A DNA stretch of 64,000 nt from positions 124,001-188,000 of the forward strand of contig NZ_LAQT01000038.1 of NCBI RefSeq assembly GCF_001294205.1, given 5' to 3'. Source of the DNA: Amantichitinum ursilacus (GTDB lineage Bacteria > Pseudomonadota > Gammaproteobacteria > Burkholderiales > Chitinibacteraceae). The position numbers were made by a program, and so were the translations under genes. The notes under the pieces are model-generated. The model was not told the origin of the DNA. It made no database searches and saw only the letters and a list, made by a program, of their open reading frames with translations. Every line of letters starts with the position of its first letter. The stretch's first letter is position 1. Shown one piece after another: positions 45,614 through 55,531 of the stretch.

Positions 45614-46372
45614 GTGATTAGCTACGAATTCCCCATCAACGAGCGCATCCGCACCCTGCTGCGGCTGGAAGACCTGTATGACCGCACCGCTGTGCTCGCA
45701 GCGCGCGATCATGCACTCGACCACCATATGGCGCTGACCGGGCTGTTCGAGATCATGGAAGTGGCCAGCCGCGCCGATCTTAAATCGGATTTGCTGCAGG
45801 AACTCGAACGCCAACGCCAGGCATTGGCCGCGCTACGCCACAATCCGCATATTTCCGAAGACGCGCTGGAACGTATTCTTGCCGATATCGAAGATACGCA
45901 CGGGCAATTACTGCAAATGACGGGCAAAGTGGGCCAATATTTGCGGGAAAACGAATGGCTGATGGCCATCAAACAACGGATGGCGATTCCGGGCGGCGCC
46001 TGCGAATTTGATTTGCCGTCTTATCATTTCTGGCAACAACAAGCGCCCGATCGCCGTAAAGCGGATCTGGATCGTTGGTTATCGCCATTGATGCCGATAC
46101 GCCAGGGCATTTCAATTGTGCTGCGTTTGCTGCGTGATTCGGCCAAGGTGTCGCATTTTACGGCGCGGCAAGGGGCTTTCCAGCAGATGTCCGGCGGCAA
46201 AACCATCCAGATGTTGCGCGTGACATTACCGACTGATTTGCCAGTGGTGCCGGAATTGTCGGCTAACCGCTATGCCATCAATATCCGCTTTATCCAGCCC
46301 TCCACGTCGGGCGAGCGCACCCGCCTGGTGGAAGCCGATATTGAATTTGCGCTCAGCTACTGCAATCTATAA
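45614..46372 (+). CDS. zapD: Cell division protein ZapD
   Basis: This 252-residue cytosolic protein bundles FtsZ filaments. ISYEFPINERIRTLLRLEDLYDR matches the N-terminal start of ZapD (formerly YacF), and QGISIVLRLLRDSAKVSHFTARQGAFQQ and INIRFIQPS are family blocks. The GTG at 45614 is chosen by homology; the frame is open 48 codons upstream, and those residues do not look like ZapD. It sits four bases before yacG. Confidence 0.9.
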   Translation: MISYEFPINERIRTLLRLEDLYDRTAVLAARDHALDHHMALTGLFEIMEVASRADLKSDLLQELERQRQALAALRHNPHISEDALERILADIEDTHGQLLQMTGKVGQYLRENEWLMAIKQRMAIPGGACEFDLPSYHFWQQQAPDRRKADLDRWLSPLMPIRQGISIVLRLLRDSAKVSHFTARQGAFQQMSGGKTIQMLRVTLPTDLPVVPELSANRYAINIRFIQPSTSGERTRLVEADIEFALSYCNL

Positions 46373-46376
46373 CGCC

Positions 46377-46562
46377 ATGACTGAACGCCTCGTAGCCTGC
46401 CCCATTTGCGGCAAACAAACCGCCTTCGCACCGTCCAACCCGCATCGACCGTTCTGCAGCGCGCGCTGCCGCGCGATCGATCTGGGCCAGTGGGCCAGCG
46501 AAGGTTACAAGGTTCCTGCCAACGACAACACGCCCGATGAGGGCGATTATCCGCACGACTGA
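46377..46562 (+). CDS. yacG: DNA gyrase inhibitor YacG (zinc protein)
   Basis: The 61-residue product has four zinc ligands in CPICGK (residues 8-11) and FCSARCR (27-31), and the family tail IDLGQWASEGYKVP. YacG binds GyrB and inhibits gyrase. It follows zapD as in many proteobacteria. Confidence 0.93.
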   Translation: MTERLVACPICGKQTAFAPSNPHRPFCSARCRAIDLGQWASEGYKVPANDNTPDEGDYPHD

Positions 46563-46657
46563 GCCGCGCCAGCACGTCATCTGCTGTTCAAATATTTGTC
46601 ATGGTCTAGTCATCGTTGACGCTTACCTTCTGCGATTATTCGAGGAGGAAAACAACG

Positions 46658-47407
46658 ATGCTTCAAGTACAAAGCAATCCGGCCAAAGCCCCCCGCCGTC
46701 AACTCTCTGTCGCACTGGCCCGGTCTGAGGATCACGTGCGCGCCGCACAGGCCCTGCGCTACCGCATTTTTGCCGAAGAAATGGGTGCGCGCATCGTTAC
46801 TCGCGAACTCGGCCTCGATCAGGATCTGTTTGACGCCTGGTGCGACCATCTGCTGGTGATCGATGACCAGACCGGCGACGTGGTGGGCACCTACCGCATC
46901 CTCGCACCACATCAAGCCCAGAAACTGGGCAGCTATTACTCCGACACTGAATTCGATCTGACCCGCCTGCAACATCTGCGCCCGCAGCTGGTGGAAATCG
47001 GCCGCTCTTGCGTGCACCCCGATTACCGCACCGGCGCGACGATTACGCTGCTGTGGAGCGGCCTGGCGGCCTATATGCGCGAGCGCAATTACAACTACCT
47101 GGCAGGCTGTGCCAGCGTGTCGCTGGTGGACGGTGGCCACACTGCGGCCAGCCTGTACCGCAAGCTGACCGAGACCGCGCTGGCCCCAGTCGAATATCGC
47201 GTATTTCCGCGATGCCCACTGCCTTTGCAGGCGCTGGACCAGAAACTGGACACCGAAGTGCCCGCGCTGATCAAAGGCTATCTGCGCGCCGGCGCCCAAG
47301 TATGCGGCATGCCGGCCTGGGATCCAGACTTCAATACCGCGGATTTTTTTATGCTGCTGTCGATGAACAACGTCGATCAGCGCTATGCCCGCCACTTTCT
47401 GCGATAA
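46658..47407 (+). CDS. olsB: L-ornithine N-alpha-acyltransferase OlsB
   Basis: This 249-residue GNAT-like acyltransferase (hemolysin-type fold) has the OlsB signature AQALRYRIFAEEMGA near residues 32-46, HLLVIDDQTGDVVGTYRIL, LVEIGRSCVHPDYRTGATITLLW, and the C-terminal ALIKGYLRAGAQVCGMPAWDPDFNTADFFMLL. It transfers a 3-hydroxyacyl group from ACP to ornithine, giving lyso-ornithine lipid. AGGAGG precedes the ATG by eight bases, the best ribosome binding site in this region. olsA follows after 199 bp. Confidence 0.9.
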   Translation: MLQVQSNPAKAPRRQLSVALARSEDHVRAAQALRYRIFAEEMGARIVTRELGLDQDLFDAWCDHLLVIDDQTGDVVGTYRILAPHQAQKLGSYYSDTEFDLTRLQHLRPQLVEIGRSCVHPDYRTGATITLLWSGLAAYMRERNYNYLAGCASVSLVDGGHTAASLYRKLTETALAPVEYRVFPRCPLPLQALDQKLDTEVPALIKGYLRAGAQVCGMPAWDPDFNTADFFMLLSMNNVDQRYARHFLR

Positions 47408-47516
47408 ACGTCTAGCCACATTGTGCACGCGGATACCGCAATTGCTTACGGCCTGAGGCCTACCCTCTGGCGGTATCCTCCCGTCTCCGATTGACGACAG
47501 TCAGTAATATGACCAT

Positions 47517-47545
47517 TTATCGCAGTCGCGGTAAGCGGCTACACT
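47517..47545 (+). promoter_or_regulatory. Promoter upstream of olsA
   Basis: TTATCG (47517-47522) and TACACT (47540-47545) are separated by 17 bases. It lies about 62 bases before the olsA ATG, so olsA may be made independently of olsB. Confidence 0.5.
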
Positions 47546-47606
47546 GATTTCTGATTCTTTCAGAAACCGCGCCCACGCCGGCCGTTACAGACTGCGCCCC
47601 GACCCC

Positions 47607-48461
47607 ATGATTGTATTTCGCAATGCATTGAGATTTAGCCGCCTGCTACGATTTGGCCTGCATCTGGTGTATGGCCTGTCGCTGGCGGCTTTGCGCTTTG
47701 GCAAGCTGGACCAGGCGGAGCGCGTGATCTACATCCAGCGCTGGTCTAACCAGTTGACGCGCATACTGGGCATTCAGGTGCGCGTGCAAGGCGTGGCGCC
47801 TGGCACTTATCCGCCCAACCATCTGTTGCTGTCCAACCACATCTCGTGGCTGGATATCTTTGTGTTGAACGCGGTGACGGTGTCGCGCTTTGTCGCTAAA
47901 TCCGAGATTGAGCAATGGCCGCTGGTGGGCCGGTTGTGCGGCTATACGGGGACGTTGTTTATCCAACGCGAAAAAAAACGCGATGCGGCGCGCGTTAACA
48001 ATGCCATGGTCGAGGCACTGCAGGCGCGACATTGCCTGGCGGTGTTTCCCGAAGGTACGACCTCGGACGGCTCGAATATCCTGCCGTTTCGTTCTTCGCT
48101 GCTACAGGCCGCCCTGGAAAGCCGCGCAACCATTCAACCGGTTTATCTGCGCTACACCGACGCTAGCGGCAAGCTGACCCACTCCCCCGCCTATATCAAC
48201 GACATTTCGATCGTTAAATCGCTGTGGCAGATTCTGGGCGAACGCGAGATGCGCGCCGAGATCAACTTTCTGGCGCCGTTTCCCGCGCAAGATGTGGATC
48301 GACGCAGCCTGACTCAGATGGTGGAAGCACGCATCGTGGCCGCACACAAAGCGCTTAACCACGGCGAAGGCGACTTTGATAGCCTGTGCATGCCGCATGC
48401 TGCGGGGACCTGCGGCGTGCGCGATACTGCGGGCTGCCCGCAGCACCACATCGCCGCCTGA
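47607..48461 (+). CDS. olsA: Lyso-ornithine lipid O-acyltransferase OlsA (PlsC family)
   Basis: This 284-residue 1-acyl-glycerol-3-phosphate acyltransferase-family protein has the HX4D motif in LLSNHISWLDIFVLNA near residue 72, FPEGTTSDGSNILPF near 148, and VYLRYTDASGKLTHSP. One N-terminal hydrophobic segment anchors it to the membrane. Beside olsB its likely reaction is O-acylation of lyso-ornithine lipid rather than phosphatidic acid synthesis. PlsC remains an alternative. Confidence 0.8.
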   Translation: MIVFRNALRFSRLLRFGLHLVYGLSLAALRFGKLDQAERVIYIQRWSNQLTRILGIQVRVQGVAPGTYPPNHLLLSNHISWLDIFVLNAVTVSRFVAKSEIEQWPLVGRLCGYTGTLFIQREKKRDAARVNNAMVEALQARHCLAVFPEGTTSDGSNILPFRSSLLQAALESRATIQPVYLRYTDASGKLTHSPAYINDISIVKSLWQILGEREMRAEINFLAPFPAQDVDRRSLTQMVEARIVAAHKALNHGEGDFDSLCMPHAAGTCGVRDTAGCPQHHIAA

Positions 48462-48495
48462 AGGCACTTGCGCGCCTGAACCTACGGCAGCCCGC

Positions 48496-49320
48496 TTAGC
48501 CGGCCTCAATGGCTTGATAGCTGCGCAGCGCAGGCTGCTGATAGACCTCGCCGCTATCAATATTAATGGCAGTGAGCTGGCCACCCCAGATGCAGCCGGT
48601 GTCAGTGGCCCACACGTTATCCAGCATCTTGAGACCCAACGCCGACCAGTGCCCGATCAATGCCTTGGGCGCGCTCTTGCGCTCCGGCGCTTCATACCAG
48701 GGATACAAGCCTGCAGGCGCGGTCTCTACCTCGCCTTTGAACTTGAGCTGCAGGTTGAAATCCTTATCGACAAAGCGCATGCGCGTGCAGGCATTGACCG
48801 TAAAGCGTAGCTTGTCGATCCTGGACCTGGCTTCGTCCCAATGCGCCGGTTGGTTGCCATACATTTGCTCGAGAAAGCTCTTCCAGTCGTCGCCGCGCAA
48901 AACGGCCTCGACCGCAGCGGCCTGTTCCATAGCGCGGGATTTGGTCCAGCCTGGCCAGATGCCTGCATGCACCACGACCGCAATATCCAGATCTATCATC
49001 AGCGGCTGAAAACGCAGCCAATCGCAGAAGGCAGCGCATTGCGGATGTGCCAGGATGGCATCTAGCGTATCGCCAGGCTTGCGTTTGGAAATCCCCGCCG
49101 CCACTGCCAGCAAATGCAGATCGTGGTTACCCAGAACGGTTTGCACACTGTCCGAGTGGGTGGTAACCCAACGCAAAACCTCCAGCGACTTGGGACCGCG
49201 GTTGACCAGGTCGCCGACAAAATAAATACGGTCGCGTGTCGGGTCAAATTGCAGCGTCGCAAGCAACAAATCGAGTTCGTCGAAGCAACCTTGTACATCA
49301 CCAATCACATATCGTGCCAT
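48496..49320 (-). CDS. apaH: Symmetrical bis(5'-nucleosyl)-tetraphosphatase ApaH
   Basis: This 274-residue metallophosphatase splits Ap4A to two ADP. The phosphoesterase motifs are seen as YVIGDVQGCFDEL, YFVGDLVNRGPKS, VLGNHDLH, VVHAGIWPGW and IGHWSALGL. Its length matches E. coli (280). It affects stress signalling and mRNA capping by Np4A. It is convergent with olsA and divergent from the HDOD gene. Confidence 0.95.
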   Translation of the reverse strand: MARYVIGDVQGCFDELDLLLATLQFDPTRDRIYFVGDLVNRGPKSLEVLRWVTTHSDSVQTVLGNHDLHLLAVAAGISKRKPGDTLDAILAHPQCAAFCDWLRFQPLMIDLDIAVVVHAGIWPGWTKSRAMEQAAAVEAVLRGDDWKSFLEQMYGNQPAHWDEARSRIDKLRFTVNACTRMRFVDKDFNLQLKFKGEVETAPAGLYPWYEAPERKSAPKALIGHWSALGLKMLDNVWATDTGCIWGGQLTAINIDSGEVYQQPALRSYQAIEAG

Positions 49321-49392
49321 GCTGATCCTGTCGGGCTACGCGACTGCTTCGTGGGCAGTCGCCGAAATAACGTACTTGTGGGAGCTTGGAAA

Positions 49393-50286
49393 ATGTCAGA
49401 CCAGAAATCCATCGCCAACTGGACCGCCAGGCTAACGGGGATCGATCTGCCGGTGCTGGAGTATACGCTGGCCGAAATTGCGGCGTTGCGCGATAAACTT
49501 GACGATGTCAGCTATCACCACCTGGCCGATCTGATCCACAAGGACCCACTGCTGACGGTACGAGTGCTGCGCTATCAACAGGCCCACCGCGCCAGCCATC
49601 AGACGCGCGACGTGGTCACTGTTGACCGCATCTTGTTAATGATAGGTACGCGCGGCTTTGTTCGCGAGTTTGGTCGGGCAATGCCATTGCAACAAGGGGT
49701 TGCCGGCAAACCACGTGCACTCGAGGGCGCCACTGCGGCGCTGGAACGTGCAGCCTTTGCCGCGCGGTTGGCCAAAGCCTTTAGCGAGCGCCGCTTTGAT
49801 ATCGACCCCCAGGAAGTGATCACCGCGGCGCTGTTGCACAACCTTGCCGAGACACTGCTATGGATTGCCGCCCCGACCGAGGCGGCCAAGATAGAGCAAG
49901 CTCTGGTCGAACATCCTGGCCTACGAAGCCAGCAGGCGCAGCTGGAAGTGCTGGGCTGCACGCTGGCCGATCTGCAGAACGAGATTGCGAAGGCGTGGCA
50001 TCTGCCGGCGCTGCTTCAGCATCTCATGGACCAGCAATACGCGGCTGAACCGCGAGTACGCACGGTACACCTCGCCACCGCCCTCGCGCGCCATCTTGGG
50101 CACGGCTGGTTAGATCCCGCATTGCCCGATGACTACAGTGGCGTCGCGGAATTAATCAATCTATCCGAAGAATCGGCCTATGCGTTGGTGCTGCATGTGG
50201 CAGTAAAAGCCGCGCGGAACTGGCGCATCTACGGTGCGGCGCCAGCGGCCGCCACGCGCCCGCTGGAACACGCGGACAAAAAATAA
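49393..50286 (+). CDS. HDOD-domain protein
   Basis: The 297-residue product has an N-terminal and central HDOD domain. HHLADLIHKDPLLTVRVLRYQQAHRAS and TVDRILLMIGTRGFVREFG match the family, and ITAALLHNLAETLLWI retains an HD-like element. HDOD proteins are non-catalytic relatives of HD phosphohydrolases and act as signalling adaptors, often in c-di-GMP or chemotaxis circuits. No output domain is attached. The ATG at 49393 has GGGAG about nine bases upstream. It ends at the terminator shared with rplQ. Confidence 0.85.
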   Translation: MSDQKSIANWTARLTGIDLPVLEYTLAEIAALRDKLDDVSYHHLADLIHKDPLLTVRVLRYQQAHRASHQTRDVVTVDRILLMIGTRGFVREFGRAMPLQQGVAGKPRALEGATAALERAAFAARLAKAFSERRFDIDPQEVITAALLHNLAETLLWIAAPTEAAKIEQALVEHPGLRSQQAQLEVLGCTLADLQNEIAKAWHLPALLQHLMDQQYAAEPRVRTVHLATALARHLGHGWLDPALPDDYSGVAELINLSEESAYALVLHVAVKAARNWRIYGAAPAAATRPLEHADKK

Positions 50287-50310
50287 GGGCTGGCACGAAT
50301 GCCAGCCCTT
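50285..50310 (-). terminator. Terminator of the alpha operon after rplQ
   Basis: AAGGGCTGGCA (50285-50295) pairs perfectly with TGCCAGCCCTT (50300-50310), loop CGAA (UUCG on the minus strand). On the minus strand TATTTTTT follows. It also serves the convergent HDOD gene. Confidence 0.9.
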
Positions 50311-50334
50311 ATAGGGACGTCAAGTCATCGCCGC

Positions 50335-50721
50335 TTATTCAGCGTCAACGGCCTCAACATCATCCGGACGATCCACCAGTTCGACTAGTGCCATCGGAGC
50401 GTTGTCGCCCTGACGGAAGCCGCACTTCAGGATACGCAGGTAACCACCGTTACGGGTCGCGTAACGCGGCCCGAGGATGTCAAACAGCTTGACCACGATC
50501 TCGCGATCGCGAGTGCGGTCAAATGCCAGACGGCGGTTAGCCAGGCTCGGTGCCTTACCCAGGGTAATCAGCGGCTCCGCAACGCGGCGCAGCTCTTTTG
50601 CCTTGGGCAGGGTAGTCTTGATAACTTCATGACGCAGCAGCGCATTCGCCAGGTTGCGCAGCAGCGCCTGACGATGTGACGACGTACGGTTCAGTTTACG
50701 ATTGGCAAGACGGTGACGCAT
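50335..50721 (-). CDS. rplQ: 50S ribosomal protein L17
   Basis: The 128-residue product starts [45 protein letters not shown], standard L17. It ends with an acidic tail ([11 protein letters not shown]). It is the last gene of the alpha operon, 25 bases after rpoA. Confidence 0.97.
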   Translation of the reverse strand: MRHRLANRKLNRTSSHRQALLRNLANALLRHEVIKTTLPKAKELRRVAEPLITLGKAPSLANRRLAFDRTRDREIVVKLFDILGPRYATRNGGYLRILKCGFRQGDNAPMALVELVDRPDDVEAVDAE

Positions 50722-50746
50722 TTGTCAATTCCTTTCCGTTGACCGC

Positions 50747-51730
50747 TCAGGGCTTTTCCAAGCCGACCGGAGGCCAGTTTTCGAGGCGCATGCCCAGGCT
50801 CAAACCCTTGGAGGCCAGCACTTCCTTGATTTCGTTCAAGGATTTGCGACCCAGATTCGGCGCCTTCAACAGTTCTGTTTCGGTGCGCTGGATCAGGTCC
50901 CCGATGTAATAAATGTTTTCAGCCTTCAGGCAGTTGGCCGAACGCACGGTAAGCTCGAGGTCGTCCACCGGACGCAGCAGGATCGGATCGATCTGCGGCG
51001 CAGTCGGCTTCTCTTCTTCAACCGGTGTGCCTTCCAGGTCCGCAAATACAGACAGCTGGTCAACCAGAATACGCGCCGCCTGGCGGACCGCGTCTTCCGG
51101 CGTCAACACGCCATTGGTTTCGATATCGAGAATCAGACGGTCCAGGTCAGTACGCTGTTCAACGCGCGCACTTTCCACCGCATAGCTTACGCGGCGAATC
51201 GGGCTGAACGAGGCATCCAGCTGGATAGTACCGATGCTACGGCTTTCTTCACGACCCAGACGAGCTGGCGCCGGTTGATAGCCGCGGCCCTTTTCCACCT
51301 TGACTTCCATGTTCAGCTTGCCACCCGCAGACAGGTGAGCAATGACGTGGTCGGGGTTAACCACTTCCACGTCATGCGGCACCTGGATATCAGCGGCGGT
51401 AACCAGCCCTTCGCCTTCCTTCGAGAGCGTCAGCGTCACGGCATCGCGGCCGTGCAGCTTCAGAACGACGCCCTTCAGATTCAGAAGGATATCGACCACG
51501 TCTTCCTGGACGCCATCCAGCGCCGAGTATTCATGGACGATACCTTCGATCTTGACTTCGGTCGGCGCGTAGCCAGGCATCGAAGACAGCAGGATGCGGC
51601 GCAGGGCGTTACCGAGGGTATGGCCATAACCGCGCTCGAACGGCTCCATAACCACTCGCGCTTGCGCGCTGGTTTGGGCCTGCACGTCGATGATGCGCGG
51701 CTTGAGCAACTCATTAGCGAGGTTTTGCAT
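50747..51730 (-). CDS. rpoA: DNA-directed RNA polymerase alpha subunit
   Basis: The 327-residue product has an N-terminal dimerisation domain ([25 protein letters not shown]) and a C-terminal domain ([34 protein letters not shown] ... [22 protein letters not shown]) that contacts UP elements and activators. Its length matches E. coli (329). Confidence 0.98.
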   Translation of the reverse strand: MQNLANELLKPRIIDVQAQTSAQARVVMEPFERGYGHTLGNALRRILLSSMPGYAPTEVKIEGIVHEYSALDGVQEDVVDILLNLKGVVLKLHGRDAVTLTLSKEGEGLVTAADIQVPHDVEVVNPDHVIAHLSAGGKLNMEVKVEKGRGYQPAPARLGREESRSIGTIQLDASFSPIRRVSYAVESARVEQRTDLDRLILDIETNGVLTPEDAVRQAARILVDQLSVFADLEGTPVEEEKPTAPQIDPILLRPVDDLELTVRSANCLKAENIYYIGDLIQRTETELLKAPNLGRKSLNEIKEVLASKGLSLGMRLENWPPVGLEKP

Positions 51731-51766
51731 ATATTCAGTATCCCTTAGCCTTACCGGGGCTGGTTA

Positions 51767-52387
51767 TCACTTGGAGTAGAATTCCACGACCAGCGATTCA
51801 TTGATGTCGCTGGACAGATCGGAACGCTCCGGCATGTTCTTGAAGACACCTTCCATCTTCTTCGAATCTACCTGCACCCAACCCGGGAAACCAATGCCTT
51901 CTGCCAGAGCGAGCGCTTCTTGCACACGCGCTTGCTTCTTGGCCTTCTCGCGAACGGCTACCACATCACCGGCTTTCACCTGGAACGACGGAATGTTCAC
52001 CACGCCGTTGTTCACGACGATAGCTTTGTGGGAAACCAGCTGACGGGCTTCGGCACGGGTAGATGCATAACCCATGCGATACACCACGTTGTCCAGACGC
52101 GTTTCAAGGATCTTCAACAGGTTTTCACCGGTCGAGCCCTTGCGACGGCTGGCTTGTTCAAAATAACGACGGAACTGACGTTCCAGAACGCCGTAGATAC
52201 GACGGATCTTCTGCTTCTCGCGCAGGTGGACGCCATAATCAGAGAGGCGAGGCGTCTTAGCGCCATGCTGGCCTGGGGCTTGTTCCAGCTTGCACTTGCT
52301 GTCGAGCGAGCGACGAGCGCTCTTGAGGAAAAGATCCGTACCTTCACGGCGTGCAAGTTTGCACTTGGGTCCAATATAACGAGCCAT
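51767..52387 (-). CDS. rpsD: 30S ribosomal protein S4
   Basis: The 206-residue product begins [23 protein letters not shown] and contains the S4 RNA-binding domain ([31 protein letters not shown]). In E. coli S4 represses the alpha operon; the same may hold here. Confidence 0.97.
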   Translation of the reverse strand: MARYIGPKCKLARREGTDLFLKSARRSLDSKCKLEQAPGQHGAKTPRLSDYGVHLREKQKIRRIYGVLERQFRRYFEQASRRKGSTGENLLKILETRLDNVVYRMGYASTRAEARQLVSHKAIVVNNGVVNIPSFQVKAGDVVAVREKAKKQARVQEALALAEGIGFPGWVQVDSKKMEGVFKNMPERSDLSSDINESLVVEFYSK

Positions 52388-52401
52388 GACTTACTCCGGG
52401 A

Positions 52402-52794
52402 TTAGATACGACGCTTCTTCGGGGGACGGCAGCCGTTGTGCGGCACTGGAGTCACATCCGAGATGCTGGTGATCTTGAAACCGAGAGCGTTGAGCGCGCG
52501 TACAGCGGACTCACGACCCGGGCCCGGGCCCTTGATGCGAACTTCGAGGTTCTTTACACCATATTCCTGGGCAACTTTACCAGCGTGCTCTGCCGCAACC
52601 TGTGCAGCAAAGGGTGTACTTTTCCGAGAGCCTTTAAAACCAGCACCGCCCGAGGTAGCCCAGGAGAGAGCATTGCCTTGGCGATCAGTGATGGTCACGA
52701 TCGTGTTATTGAAGGACGCATGAACATGCGCAATACCTTCAGACACGCTCTTTTTGACTTTCTTACGCACACGCACTGTGTTTGCTTTAGCCAT
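52402..52794 (-). CDS. rpsK: 30S ribosomal protein S11
   Basis: The 130-residue product has [45 protein letters not shown], typical S11, and ends [12 protein letters not shown]. Order rpsM-rpsK-rpsD-rpoA-rplQ is standard. Confidence 0.97.
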   Translation of the reverse strand: MAKANTVRVRKKVKKSVSEGIAHVHASFNNTIVTITDRQGNALSWATSGGAGFKGSRKSTPFAAQVAAEHAGKVAQEYGVKNLEVRIKGPGPGRESAVRALNALGFKITSISDVTPVPHNGCRPPKKRRI

Positions 52795-52826
52795 TCTAAA
52801 ATCCTTTAGTTACTGCCTGCCGGTGA

Positions 52827-53189
52827 TTACTTCTTACCGGCGATTGCCTTGCGCGGACCCTTACGAGTGCGAGCATTCGTACGAGTACGTTGACCACGCA
52901 CCGGCAGACCTTTGCGGTGACGGAAGCCACGATAGCAACCAAGGTCCATCAGACGCTTGATGCTCATGGTAACTTCACGGCGCAAATCGCCTTCGACGGT
53001 GTACTTGCCAACTTCGTCGCGCAGTTTGTCGAGTTCAGCATCGCTGAGATCTTTGACCTTCTTGGTCGGCTCGATCGCAGACGCCGCGCAGACTGCATAT
53101 GCGCGGGTGCGGCCGATACCGTAGATCGCTTGAAGGCCGATCACAGTGTGCTGGTGATTAGGGACGTTAACCCCAGCAATACGGGCCAT
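52827..53189 (-). CDS. rpsM: 30S ribosomal protein S13
   Basis: The 120-residue product starts [30 protein letters not shown] and ends with the basic block [23 protein letters not shown], standard S13. Confidence 0.97.
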   Translation of the reverse strand: MARIAGVNVPNHQHTVIGLQAIYGIGRTRAYAVCAASAIEPTKKVKDLSDAELDKLRDEVGKYTVEGDLRREVTMSIKRLMDLGCYRGFRHRKGLPVRGQRTRTNARTRKGPRKAIAGKK

Positions 53190-53247
53190 ACTTCTTACCC
53201 CAGGTAAAAAAGTTGCAGATTATAACGCTAAAAGCCGATTGCCTCAA

Positions 53248-53361
53248 TCAGCCTTGGCGTTGCTTATGCCGCGGGTCGGTGCAGATCACGCGCACAACAC
53301 GGTTGCGGCGAATGATTTTGCAGTTGCGGCAAATTTTCTTGACCGATGCTTGAACTCTCAT
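53248..53361 (-). CDS. rpmJ: 50S ribosomal protein L36
   Basis: A 37-residue frame encodes [20 protein letters not shown] and continues [16 protein letters not shown]. The four zinc ligands (Cys11, Cys14, Cys27, His32) make it the C+ form. AGGAAGG about seven bases before the ATG is a good ribosome binding site. It lies between secY and rpsM, but infA, usually its neighbour, is missing. Confidence 0.95.
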   Translation of the reverse strand: MRVQASVKKICRNCKIIRRNRVVRVICTDPRHKQRQG

Positions 53362-53584
53362 CGTCTGTCCTTCCTGTCAAAATGAAATTCCGGGACCAAT
53401 GCCCGGAACACGATGTAGTGCCTGGCGAACTGCTTTCCGGCGAGCCGTCCAGCAATTCATCAAGCTCCACATGTCCGATTTCGAGTGATTTTGAAGTGTG
53501 TCGAACTGACTACTTCTCAATGATCTCGACCTGCACAAGCGGCGGCCACTTGCGTCGCCACCGCCGTGTTAATCAGGTAAGTAC
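53362..53584 (-). other. 223-bp gap between secY and rpmJ, no infA
   Basis: No frame in this gap encodes an IF-1-like protein on either strand. It holds a perfect 7-bp stem (TTCCGGG at 53388-53394, CCCGGAA at 53402-53408). On the minus strand this is followed by TTTCATTTT, then the rpmJ ribosome binding site. The gap may contain an attenuator or a promoter for the alpha operon, or be the scar of a lost infA. Confidence 0.6.
53388..53408 (-). terminator. Possible attenuator hairpin before rpmJ
   Basis: TTCCGGG and CCCGGAA pair perfectly around seven bases. The following minus-strand TTTCATTTT is only a mediocre T-run, so readthrough would be expected. Confidence 0.4.
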
Positions 53585-54892
53585 TCAGGCCGCGCCCTTG
53601 AAATTGGCTTTCTTGAGCAGGCTTTCATATTGATGCGACATCACGTAGGACTGCATTTGTGCCATGAAGTCCATCGTCACGACCACCAGAATCAACAGCG
53701 AGGTACCACCAAAGTAGAACGGCACGTTCCACTTCAGAATCAGGAACTCGGGAATCAGGCAGATAACGGTAATGTAAATCGCACCGATCAAGGTTAACTT
53801 GAGAATCAGCTTCTCGATGTAACGCGCAGTATGTTCGCCGGGGCGATAGCCCGGGATCATCGCACCGCTCTTCTTCAGGTTATCCGCGGTTTCCTTGGGA
53901 TTGAAAACCAGCGCCGTATAGAAGTAGCAGAAGAAAATGATCGCAGCAGCATACAGGATTACATACAGCGGCTGACCCGGGTGCAGCATGTCACCAATCG
54001 ATTTGAGCCACGAGAATCGAGCGTTGTTACCGGTCCACGACAGTACCGTGGCAGGGAACAAAATGATCGACGAAGCAAAAATCGGCGGAATCACACCAGC
54101 CATATTGATCTTGAGCGGCAAATGCGTACTTTGCGCTTGCATGACGCGATTACCGACCTGGCGCTTGGCGTAGTTCACCGGCACTTTACGTTGCCCACGT
54201 TCTACAAATACAACCGCTGCGGTCAGCAGGATCACACCAACAAACAGACCCAATACCAGCAACACCGGCAGACCCTGGCTAGCCAGCGTCAGCGTTTTGC
54301 CGATTGCAGAGGGCACACCCGCCGCAATACCTGCACAGATCAGGATCGAAATACCATTACCCAAGCCCCGCTCCGTAATCTGCTCGCCCAGCCACATGAG
54401 GAACATCGTACCCGTGACCAGGGTGACCACGGCCACGAACACGAATTGCGCATACGGCAGAACAACCAGATTCGGCTGCTTGTACAGCATTGAGGCAATA
54501 CCGAAGCTTTGCAGGGAGGCCAGGATGACCGTCGCATAACGCGTGTACTGCGTAATCTTGCGACGACCAGCCTCACCTTCTTTCTTCAGCTGCTTCAACT
54601 GGGGCAACACTTCGGCGGCCAACTGCAAAATAATGGACGACGAAATGTAGGGCATGATCCCGATGGCAAACACGGTGAAGCGCGACAAGGCGCCACCCGA
54701 GAACATGTTGAACATGTTCAGCAGGCCCGTTTGCGAGGACTCGAACAACCGAGCCAACTCGCCCGGATTGATCCCTGGTACGGGGATGTGCGCACCGATA
54801 CGGTACACAATCAACGCCCCTACCATGAACCAGATCCGTTTCTTCAGATCTGCAAACTTACTCGCAGAACCAGCCAGAGCGGGATTCGCCAC
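53585..54892 (-). CDS. secY: Protein translocase subunit SecY
   Basis: The 435-residue product has ten transmembrane segments. Family blocks are [57 protein letters not shown] and [20 protein letters not shown]. It is the core of the SecYEG channel. It is co-transcribed with rplO upstream, with 18 bases between. Confidence 0.97.
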   Translation of the reverse strand: MANPALAGSASKFADLKKRIWFMVGALIVYRIGAHIPVPGINPGELARLFESSQTGLLNMFNMFSGGALSRFTVFAIGIMPYISSSIILQLAAEVLPQLKQLKKEGEAGRRKITQYTRYATVILASLQSFGIASMLYKQPNLVVLPYAQFVFVAVVTLVTGTMFLMWLGEQITERGLGNGISILICAGIAAGVPSAIGKTLTLASQGLPVLLVLGLFVGVILLTAAVVFVERGQRKVPVNYAKRQVGNRVMQAQSTHLPLKINMAGVIPPIFASSIILFPATVLSWTGNNARFSWLKSIGDMLHPGQPLYVILYAAAIIFFCYFYTALVFNPKETADNLKKSGAMIPGYRPGEHTARYIEKLILKLTLIGAIYITVICLIPEFLILKWNVPFYFGGTSLLILVVVTMDFMAQMQSYVMSHQYESLLKKANFKGAA

Positions 54893-54910
54893 GTTTCAGC
54901 CTCTCAGCAA

Positions 54911-55345
54911 TTACTCAGCGATGCTGCCGCCAGCCGCTTCAATAGCAGCGCGGGCACCCTTGGTCGCAGCGATGCCTTTCAGCGTCACAGCTTTTTCGAT
55001 CGAGCCAGACAGAACCACTTTGGCGCCCAGAGACAGATGGGACACCAGACCGGCTTGCTTCAGAACCAGCAAATCAACTTCAGCGACCGGCAGTTTCTGT
55101 AGCGCGCCAAGGGTGACTTCAGCAGTACGGCCAGCGGTCAGCGAGGTAAAACCACGCTTCGGCAGACGACGTGCCAGCGGCATTTGACCGCCTTCAAAGC
55201 CAACCTTGTGGAAGCCACCAGCGCGGGACTTTTGACCCTTGTGGCCGCGACCCGCGGTTTTGCCCAGACCGGAGCCGATACCACGACCCACGCGACGCTT
55301 GGCGTGCTTGGAGCCGGCAGCAGGTTTCAGGTTATTCAGTTCCAT
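54911..55345 (-). CDS. rplO: 50S ribosomal protein L15
   Basis: The 144-residue product starts [41 protein letters not shown], the Gly/Lys/Arg-rich L15 tail, and ends [15 protein letters not shown]. Confidence 0.97.
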   Translation of the reverse strand: MELNNLKPAAGSKHAKRRVGRGIGSGLGKTAGRGHKGQKSRAGGFHKVGFEGGQMPLARRLPKRGFTSLTAGRTAEVTLGALQKLPVAEVDLLVLKQAGLVSHLSLGAKVVLSGSIEKAVTLKGIAATKGARAAIEAAGGSIAE

Positions 55346-55531
55346 TTAGCCCTCCACCTTCAGCAGGTAGCTGATCTTGTTGATCATGCCGCGGTTTTCC
55401 GGAGTATCGATCACTTCGGCGACGCTGTTGGTCTTACGCAGACCAAGACCACGGGCGCATGCCTTGTGGCTTTCCAGACGGCCGATCAGGCTTTTAACCA
55501 GCTTGACCTTTACAGTTTTGGCGTTAGTCAT
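55346..55531 (-). CDS. rpmD: 50S ribosomal protein L30
   Basis: The 61-residue product [57 protein letters not shown] is standard L30 in parts throughout. It abuts rplO with no gap and overlaps rpsE by four bases. Confidence 0.96.
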   Translation of the reverse strand: MTNAKTVKVKLVKSLIGRLESHKACARGLGLRKTNSVAEVIDTPENRGMINKISYLLKVEG

